This document shows positions 59,028-64,000 of a DNA stretch of 64,000 nucleotides, in pieces. The first letter of the stretch is position 1, and the number at the start of each line of letters is the position of its first letter. A program made the translations under genes and the position numbers. This stretch comes from Aminobacter sp. AP02. Lineage in GTDB: Bacteria > Pseudomonadota > Alphaproteobacteria > Rhizobiales > Rhizobiaceae. The notes under the pieces were generated by a model. That model saw only the letters and a program-made list of their open reading frames with translations, searched no databases and was not told the origin of the DNA. The stretch is from NCBI RefSeq assembly GCF_003148805.1, contig NZ_QGGX01000019.1, positions 1 through 64,000 on the forward strand, in the 5' to 3' direction.

Positions 59028-59363
59028 ATGCTTCTCACTGCCAAGCTTCGCACCCATCTTCGCCGCAACGCCGCCACCTCCGAACGCGGCGAAGTCAATC
59101 ACCGCCCCGTGGTGAAGTTCTTTCTCCCAGGTACCTCTGCGATCTGGCTCTTCACCGAACTCGCGGCTGACGACGACACCCTTTTCGGGGTCTGCGATCT
59201 AGGCCACGGCACTCCGGAACTGGGTTACGCGTCACTCGCGGAAATCCAGAGCCTTCGCGGTCCCAATCGTCTTCTGGTCGAGCGCGATCGGAGCTTCCAG
59301 AGCACCAAGCCTTTGTCCGAGTACGCCGCCGAAGCTCGCCGCCATGGCAGGATCGTCGCATAG
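59028..59363 (+). CDS. DUF2958 protein
   Basis: The 111-residue protein has the DUF2958 core: VKFFLPGTSAIWLFTELAAD, GHGTPELGYASLAEIQSLRG, then the VERDRSFQSTKPLSEY ending. This family is frequent on plasmids and integrative elements. Its function is not known. I chose ATG 59028, preceded by GGAGG at 59018-59022, over the ATG at 59001. It is the first gene of the suspected island. Confidence 0.88.
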   Translation: MLLTAKLRTHLRRNAATSERGEVNHRPVVKFFLPGTSAIWLFTELAADDDTLFGVCDLGHGTPELGYASLAEIQSLRGPNRLLVERDRSFQSTKPLSEYAAEARRHGRIVA

Positions 59364-59426
59364 CGACGGTCCCTCTCACCCCATCACCACAACACATGAG
59401 GAACATACAGAGAACATAGGATTGCA

Positions 59427-59467
59427 TCTGGGAAGGATCATGACATTATGTCTCGGTCTTTCCCAGA
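59427..59467. promoter_or_regulatory. 41-bp near-perfect palindrome before the methyltransferase gene
   Basis: Outer arms TCTGGGAA (59427-59434) and TTCCCAGA (59460-59467) and an inner palindrome GACATTATGTC (59442-59452) share the same centre, 59447. Across the 20 opposed positions, 16 are Watson-Crick pairs, 2 are G-T wobbles and 2 are mismatches. It ends 19 bp before the methyltransferase ATG. It is the best candidate operator for that protein's N-terminal HTH, as in the autoregulated SsoII/Ecl18kI-type methyltransferases. Confidence 0.7.
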
Positions 59468-59486
59468 ATGATGATTCGAGGTTTTC

Positions 59487-60737
59487 ATGTCCGAGTTCAA
59501 CGACTTGCTCCGCCAGAGTGGACTAACGAGAGAGCAGGCCGCTGAGGAACTGGGCGTTTCAGCGCGCACCGTCAGACGATATGAAACGGGACAGACACAG
59601 CCGAGACCTCGTGATCTACGCGTGTTAAAGGGTCTCGTGGCAGCGGGCGCAAGACCGATCGCCAAGCCGACGGCTATACCCTTCCGCTTCATCGATCTGT
59701 TTGCCGGAATCGGAGGGCTCAGGCTGGGTTTCGAGGCAATTGGAGGCCGCTGCGTTTTCACATCGGAATGGGACCAGGGAGCACGCACGACCTACTCCCT
59801 GAATTTCCGCGACAACCACGAACTCGGCGGGGATATTAGAGAATTCTCAAAAGACCCAAGCAAAATACCCGAGCACGACGTGCTTTTGGCAGGATTCCCA
59901 TGTCAACCGTTCAGTATTGCCGGGGTTTCCAAGAAGAATTCATTGAATAGACCGCACGGCTTTCTTTGTGACACTCAAGGAACTCTTTTCTTTGACGCAG
60001 CACAAATTATTGCCCATCGCAGGCCTGCGGCGTTTGTTCTTGAGAATGTCAAGAATCTTGAACGCCACGACGGTGGAACGACTTTCCGGACGATCATCAA
60101 CGTCCTTAAGAACGAGCTAGGCTACCACGTCCAGCATCGCGTGATTAGCTCTGAGCCGTGGGTTCCTCAAAAGCGCGAGCGCATTTTCATCGTGGGCTTC
60201 CGGGAACCATCAGAGTTTGATTTCGATGCCCTTGAGATTCCGAATGCGAAGACCAGACCTAAGCTGAAGGACATCCTCCAGCCGCACGACGAGGTGGACC
60301 CGAAATATACCCTGACACCGCGTCTCTGGCAGTACCTCCAAGACTACAAGGCTAAACATCAGGCGAAAGGCAACGGGTTCGGGTACAGCCTGTTCGGACC
60401 GGAGGATGTCGCGCGCACGCTGTCGGCCAGGTATTATAAGGACGGATCCGAAGTCCTGATCGAGCAGCCTGGTGAGAGGCCGCGTCGCCTTACCCCATTG
60501 GAGTGTGCACGGCTCATGGGCTTTGACAGGGGCGATCGCCGCTGGCGGATCGAGGTTTCCGACACCCAGGCATATCGCCAGTTCGGAAACGCGGTCGTAG
60601 TTCCTGTCGTGGAGTTCATAGCGAAGGCGATCGAACCTCACATCCGCAAGGCTATCGGGCAACCCAATCAGGCCGAGCGCGCACCGCATGTTGTGCCAGT
60701 TATCACGCGGCCAGATCGAAGTGCGGTGGCAGCATAA
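59487..60737 (+). CDS. HTH-fused DNA cytosine-5 methyltransferase, Dcm/EcoRII type
   Basis: The 416-residue protein has an XRE-like HTH ([20 protein letters not shown], residues 13-32) joined to a C5-methyltransferase. Motif I is [10 protein letters not shown] (68-77), the catalytic Cys is C139 in [11 protein letters not shown] is at 186-188, QKRER at 228-232, and motif X begins QFGNAVVVP at 365. The recognition part has [13 protein letters not shown] and [17 protein letters not shown], as in Dcm and M.EcoRII, so CCWGG or CCNGG is likely. Codon use and GC are lower than in the core genome. Its TAA shares a base with the vsr ATG. Confidence 0.93.
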   Translation: MSEFNDLLRQSGLTREQAAEELGVSARTVRRYETGQTQPRPRDLRVLKGLVAAGARPIAKPTAIPFRFIDLFAGIGGLRLGFEAIGGRCVFTSEWDQGARTTYSLNFRDNHELGGDIREFSKDPSKIPEHDVLLAGFPCQPFSIAGVSKKNSLNRPHGFLCDTQGTLFFDAAQIIAHRRPAAFVLENVKNLERHDGGTTFRTIINVLKNELGYHVQHRVISSEPWVPQKRERIFIVGFREPSEFDFDALEIPNAKTRPKLKDILQPHDEVDPKYTLTPRLWQYLQDYKAKHQAKGNGFGYSLFGPEDVARTLSARYYKDGSEVLIEQPGERPRRLTPLECARLMGFDRGDRRWRIEVSDTQAYRQFGNAVVVPVVEFIAKAIEPHIRKAIGQPNQAERAPHVVPVITRPDRSAVAA

Positions 60738-61189
60738 TGCCCGACATAGTGTCGCCCGATGTCCGCAGCCGTATGATGGCGGGCATTCGCGGCACAAATA
60801 CAAAACCGGAATTGACCCTGCGCCGTGCGCTCCATGCCGCCGGGTTCCGGTACAGGTTGCATGACCGCTCCCTTCCCGGAAAACCGGACATCGTGTTTCC
60901 CCGATATCACGCAGTCCTGTTCGCGCATGGCTGCTTCTGGCATGGGCATGACTGTCACCTGTTTCGCATGCCATCGACCCGTCCAGATTTTTGGTCAGAG
61001 AAAATCGCTCGAAACCGTGAAGTCGACCGAAGGGCGGATGACGAGCTGAGCCGGGCGGGCTGGCGGATTGGTGTCGTTTGGGAATGCAGTCTGAAGGGTC
61101 GTACACGCCGGGACATTGCCGACGTGATCGGATTGTGTGCCGACTGGCTGCGTGGCAGCGAGCAGCGGCTTGAAATACGAGGCATCTGA
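60737..61189 (+). CDS. vsr: Vsr very-short-patch repair endonuclease
   Basis: The 150-residue enzyme nicks 5' of T in T:G mismatches made when 5-methylcytosine deaminates. Residues fall at E. coli Vsr numbers: E25, catalytic D51 (GKPDIVFP), H64, zinc ligands C66, H71, C73 and C117, and H69 in CFWHGHDC. It should protect the methyltransferase's own sites from mutation. Its stop abuts the next ATG with no spacer, so it is coupled to the restriction gene. Confidence 0.96.
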   Translation: MPDIVSPDVRSRMMAGIRGTNTKPELTLRRALHAAGFRYRLHDRSLPGKPDIVFPRYHAVLFAHGCFWHGHDCHLFRMPSTRPDFWSEKIARNREVDRRADDELSRAGWRIGVVWECSLKGRTRRDIADVIGLCADWLRGSEQRLEIRGI

Positions 61190-62440
61190 ATGGCCATACG
61201 GCGGGGGCTGCTTTCCGAGCATTTCGAGGGTGTGGCCGTCAAGCGGCTGGCAGCCGTCGATGCCAATCCGGAGTCTTCCAACCAGCATGAAGTCACCGGG
61301 TCGGAGCCGCTTCTCAGGATTCTCGGCAGCGAGGATCGCAAATTCCCGAAAGGTGAGACAGATAACCGCTTCTCCGCTACCTACATTTGGCTTGGTGGAG
61401 AGCAGGAAGCTTTGTCGGAGGAAGGCTTTCTGTCCTGGTACGATTCTCGCAGGAACCAGCCGAAGCGAAGTGCTGAATGGCGGCTCTATTACCAGAGCAA
61501 CGCCGTCACCGAACTGATGAAGCCCGGCGATGTCCTCTTTCTTGCCAGGAAGCCAGACAGCCACATCCTTTTCATCGTAACACCCGACGAAAGCACCATC
61601 AGGAACCAGCTGCTTTGGCTCTTCGGCCTGGACGAGCAGATAGGCATGAAGTTCGAATCACAGGAAATTGGCGACGGTAACGATGCCGAACTGGATTTTG
61701 CAGCCCGGTACATCCTTGATGAGCTTGGCATCGAACTGGAAGAGAAAGAGGCCGACAAGCTGGACGGCCTTATCGAGAAGTTCGGACTGAAATTTCCGAC
61801 GACCAGCGTTCTTTCTGGCTTGGCACGTTCGTCGCTCCTCGGTGTCAATGCAGCGGACGATCCGGACGAGGCCCTGTTGCTATGGATGGAACGGGAAGAA
61901 CAGCTTTTCCGACGACTTGAGAGGCGCATCGTTGCCGAGCGTATCGCTCAGGGGTTCACGCTGGTTGATGGTGCCGATGTGGATGGTTTCATAGCGTTCT
62001 CGCTCAGCGTCCAGAACCGCAGGAAGGCCCGTGCCGGAGCCGCCTTGGAAAATCACATCGCAGCCGTGCTTGAGGCGAACCAGATCCGGTTCGCACACGG
62101 TGTCGAGACGGAAAACAGGAACAAACCGGACTTCCTGTTTCCCGGTCAGCCCGAATACCGAGACACGACGTTTCCAACCGCACGTCTGACTATGCTTGGC
62201 TCCAAATCCACCGTGAAGGACCGCTGGCGGCAGGTACTCTCCGAGGCCGTAAGGATCGAGGAGAAACACCTCCTTACATTGGAGCCAGGCGTTTCCGAGA
62301 ACCAAACAGATGAAATGCGTGCAAAGCTGTTACAGCTTGTTGTGCCGAGGAAGTTGCATCAGACGTACAGATTGACTCAGCAGGCATGGCTCATGGACCT
62401 GTCTGCATTCATTACTGTGGTCATCGATCGACAGTCATAG
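61190..62440 (+). CDS. EcoRII-type restriction endonuclease
   Basis: The 416-residue protein has an N-terminal EcoRII-N-like effector domain (about 55-150; LYYQSNAVTELMKPGDVLFLARK) and a C-terminal PD-(D/E)xK EcoRII-C domain. Catalytic residues keep EcoRII spacing: E287, D314 (KPDFLFPG), Y323, K339 and K343 (SKSTVKDRWRQ); D-to-Y is 9, Y-to-K is 16 and K-to-K is 4, as in EcoRII. It likely cuts CCWGG-type sites as a type IIE enzyme. No truncation is seen. Start ATG directly follows the vsr stop. Confidence 0.9.
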   Translation: MAIRRGLLSEHFEGVAVKRLAAVDANPESSNQHEVTGSEPLLRILGSEDRKFPKGETDNRFSATYIWLGGEQEALSEEGFLSWYDSRRNQPKRSAEWRLYYQSNAVTELMKPGDVLFLARKPDSHILFIVTPDESTIRNQLLWLFGLDEQIGMKFESQEIGDGNDAELDFAARYILDELGIELEEKEADKLDGLIEKFGLKFPTTSVLSGLARSSLLGVNAADDPDEALLLWMEREEQLFRRLERRIVAERIAQGFTLVDGADVDGFIAFSLSVQNRRKARAGAALENHIAAVLEANQIRFAHGVETENRNKPDFLFPGQPEYRDTTFPTARLTMLGSKSTVKDRWRQVLSEAVRIEEKHLLTLEPGVSENQTDEMRAKLLQLVVPRKLHQTYRLTQQAWLMDLSAFITVVIDRQS

Positions 62441-62458
62441 CGAATCGCTGCAAGAAAT

Positions 62459-62476
62459 GCCCCTTTCTGGAGGGGC
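62459..62476 (+). promoter_or_regulatory. Hairpin covering the HNH gene ribosome binding site
   Basis: GCCCCT (62459-62464) can pair with AGGGGC (62471-62476), with a 6-nt loop. The right arm is the GGAGGGG ribosome binding site of the next gene, whose ATG follows at 62480. If it forms, the hairpin would lower HNH translation, a plausible way to limit a nuclease. The stem is short. Confidence 0.45.
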
Positions 62477-62479
62477 AAA

Positions 62480-63412
62480 ATGCAAGAATTCGATCGGCCA
62501 TTTTTCAAACAGTTGGCAAAAAACGATACTGGCCAGGCAAAAGGCAAGCAGGCAGGAATAGTCATTGTAAAGGATCTGGCAGGCTTCTTCCCTCAGCTTG
62601 CGCTGCCTTCCGCCTCAAATTTTGCGCCTGACATTCGACTGAACGCCGCAATGTTCGACGGAGCTCATCAAGTTGGGTTGGCCAACACTCGATATCAGTA
62701 TCAGTCATGGGGAGGCACCCGCCTTGAGCGGCGACTAACTGACAATCTTGGCCCGATCCGATCATTGGCAAAGAAAGATGATTTACTTGTCATGGAGCGC
62801 AGCCTCTCCGACCCGCTTTTCTATCGGCTGACGCTTCATCGCGCGGGAACTCCAAGCTTTCCAGCCATTCTGTCGAAGGCCGCCGGGAGGCCGTGGGGGC
62901 CTCTGGACACACTGGACCCCCCAGTTCCTGAGACAGAGATAGCTGCCTGCGAAAAGGACCAGGAAGAGCAAGAACTCCTGCCTTTCGACCTTTTCGACAA
63001 CAGCGCCGCTCTTCACGAATCCAGAGTCAAGCGGATTGCTCGGAACAGGGCATTTGGACGGCGCGTCTTGCCTCTGTACGATCACCGTTGCGCTGTTTGC
63101 GGGCTTGGCCATGCTGGTGAAAATATTCAGGAGGCCGAGGCTGCTCACATTGTCCCCCGAGGCCTAAAAGGAGCGGACGATGCCCGAAACGGGTTGGCGC
63201 TATGCAGGTCTCATCACTGGGCTTTCGACGCAGGATTGTTTGGTGTCGGGGCTGACAGGAAGGTAGTCATCAATCCGAAGGCAGCAGCGGATGCCCGCAA
63301 CACGCATCTGCTTCCTTTCGATGGACAGCCTATTCGGGATCCTTCGAATCTCTCGCTTCGGCCCGACCTGTCTGCCCTCGAATGGCATTTGAAGAATGTC
63401 GCAGGGCTATAG
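62480..63412 (+). CDS. HNH nuclease with B3-like N-terminal region
   Basis: The 310-residue protein ends in an HNH domain: zinc pair C204/C207 (CAVC), metal/catalytic H223 (EAAHIVPRG), N237 (ARNGLAL), C242 and H245-H246 (LCRSHHWAFD). Its N-terminus (FFKQLAKNDTGQAKGKQAGI) resembles the B3-like DNA-binding domains of restriction enzymes such as NgoAVII, which is my inference from memory. It is the fourth gene of the cassette, 39 bp after the EcoRII-type gene. It may be a second restriction nuclease or a modified-DNA nuclease. Confidence 0.75.
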   Translation: MQEFDRPFFKQLAKNDTGQAKGKQAGIVIVKDLAGFFPQLALPSASNFAPDIRLNAAMFDGAHQVGLANTRYQYQSWGGTRLERRLTDNLGPIRSLAKKDDLLVMERSLSDPLFYRLTLHRAGTPSFPAILSKAAGRPWGPLDTLDPPVPETEIAACEKDQEEQELLPFDLFDNSAALHESRVKRIARNRAFGRRVLPLYDHRCAVCGLGHAGENIQEAEAAHIVPRGLKGADDARNGLALCRSHHWAFDAGLFGVGADRKVVINPKAAADARNTHLLPFDGQPIRDPSNLSLRPDLSALEWHLKNVAGL

Positions 63413-63654
63413 CTCTAGATGGCTGCTTGGCATGCCTGCCTTTCTTTCAAAAGGACCGCTCGTCGGGGTGGGTCGGTCCCGGTTCGCGTCTCCGCCGCCG
63501 CTATGCTGAACCTCCTACGGCACACCTATTAACCGAGCTCACGGCCGCGAATTGGCCTCCGCCATCGGTTTGGCTTGTCCGAATCTGCGGACATCCCGAC
63601 GGCTCCGCTTTATGCGCTGCTCTTTCCTTGAGGGGGGCAGATGCGTGCGGCAGG

Positions 63655-63684
63655 CAAAGAAAAACCCGCCTCCGAGGGGCGGGC
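63655..63684 (-). terminator. Intrinsic terminator for the minus-strand end gene
   Basis: On the minus strand, a stem of CCCGCC (63683-63678) and GGCGGG (63670-63665) with a 7-nt loop is followed by TTTTTCTTT. It lies 160 bp beyond the stop at 63847. The 63,413-63,846 gap holds no gene I can support, only this terminator and a T-rich run near 63,775 that may end the + strand cassette. Confidence 0.75.
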
Positions 63685-63846
63685 CTTCCTCTTTTACGGT
63701 CATCGCGTCCCCGCTGTACCGTGCTCCAAGGCTGACCCGTTGGCGGGCAAGGGTCAAGCGACATCGGCGGGTCCTTCCTCTTTTTTTTCTGTATCCCGGG
63801 AGCCAAGCCCCGCAGGGGCGCGGCGGGCAGAGCCCTTGAGACTTTC

Positions 63847-64000
63847 CTACGCCGCAAGTGCCGCGACCTCCGCCGCAGCTTTCTCTTTCCCTTTTCGCCT
63901 CGCTTTCGGCTCCGCCTGCCATTCCCGAAGGAGCCGCAGAGCGGCGCGGAGATCGGAACGCGTTCCTGTCGGCAGGGTGCTGAATCCTTCGGTGGCTTCC
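63847..64000 (-). CDS. C-terminal end of an unrecognised protein (partial)
   Basis: The last 50 codons (reading EATEGFSTLPTGTRSDLRAA, then a Lys/Ala/Glu-rich tail ending AEVAALAA) of a gene that enters from beyond 64000 on the minus strand, with a TAG at 63847-63849. The terminator downstream supports it. The charged alpha-helical tail gives no function. It is likely another island gene. Confidence 0.55.
   Translation of the reverse strand, partial: EATEGFSTLPTGTRSDLRAALRLLREWQAEPKARRKGKEKAAAEVAALAA

Noticed and set aside
63501-63922. Several overlapping frames near the end
   Set aside because: Mutually overlapping, low-complexity products. They cross a clear terminator. Only the frame ending at 63847 has a plausible coding end.

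Overview
The window is chromosomal DNA from a high-GC alphaproteobacterium of the Hyphomicrobiales. It is most likely a Mesorhizobium- or Aminobacter-type member of the Phyllobacteriaceae. The evidence is gene content and order seen in that group: etfBA-hbd, ugpBAEC, argH-lptM-lysA-TIGR02302, hpt next to ftsEX, a SAM-II riboswitch ahead of metA, cobST with a J-domain gene, hlyC-aroB-aroK, and a small membrane gene before xerD. The genus is inferred from general resemblance, since no search was run.

Positions 1-58.6 kb are ordinary, tightly packed core genome. 1-3 kb holds electron-transfer flavoprotein, 3-hydroxybutyryl-CoA dehydrogenase and a diguanylate cyclase. 3-7.4 kb is a glycerol-3-phosphate ABC importer operon with a palindromic repeat between ugpB and ugpA. 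7.7-14.2 kb holds TlpA, arginine and lysine synthesis and a large membrane protein. 14.2-18.7 kb holds a GST, LysR, DMT exporter, response regulator and Hpt. 18.9-25 kb holds ftsEX, a DUF218 protein, an acyltransferase, Ada, ChaC and DUF2125. 25-28.3 kb holds tyrC/hisC and metA under a SAM-II riboswitch with a visible terminator. 28.3-36 kb is mixed: LysR/MFS, an ABCD-type exporter with degenerate ATPase motifs, a lipid kinase, a frameshifted PLP-decarboxylase remnant, DUF1194 and a methyltransferase. 36-43.6 kb holds gloB, cupin, DMT, DUF3108, rpmB, a VUT transporter, Lrp with saccharopine dehydrogenase, and small proteins. 43.6-58.5 kb holds cobaltochelatase CobS/CobT, BolA, a LMW phosphatase/ArsC-like protein, shikimate genes, xerD, accA, an L,D-transpeptidase, TusA, a CobW GTPase, a penicillin-binding protein and an M20 peptidase.

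At 58,626 there is a complete tRNA-Arg(CCT) gene. Everything after it differs: visibly lower GC, longer spacers, and a defence cassette. This looks like the left end of a genomic island or integrative element inserted at the tRNA 3' end. It carries a DUF2958 gene, then a same-strand cluster: an HTH-fused cytosine-5 methyltransferase of the Dcm/EcoRII type, a Vsr mismatch endonuclease, an EcoRII-type restriction enzyme with its catalytic residues intact, and an additional HNH nuclease. The first three genes overlap or abut, which suggests translational coupling. A nearly perfect 41-bp palindrome lies just before the methyltransferase start and is the obvious candidate operator for its own HTH domain. 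The HNH gene start is preceded by a hairpin that covers its ribosome binding site. This four-gene cassette is the most interesting part of the window. Its parts are known families, but the one-methyltransferase, one-repair-enzyme, two-nuclease arrangement deserves a check. The window ends inside the island, in the 3' end of an unrecognised minus-strand gene with its own terminator.
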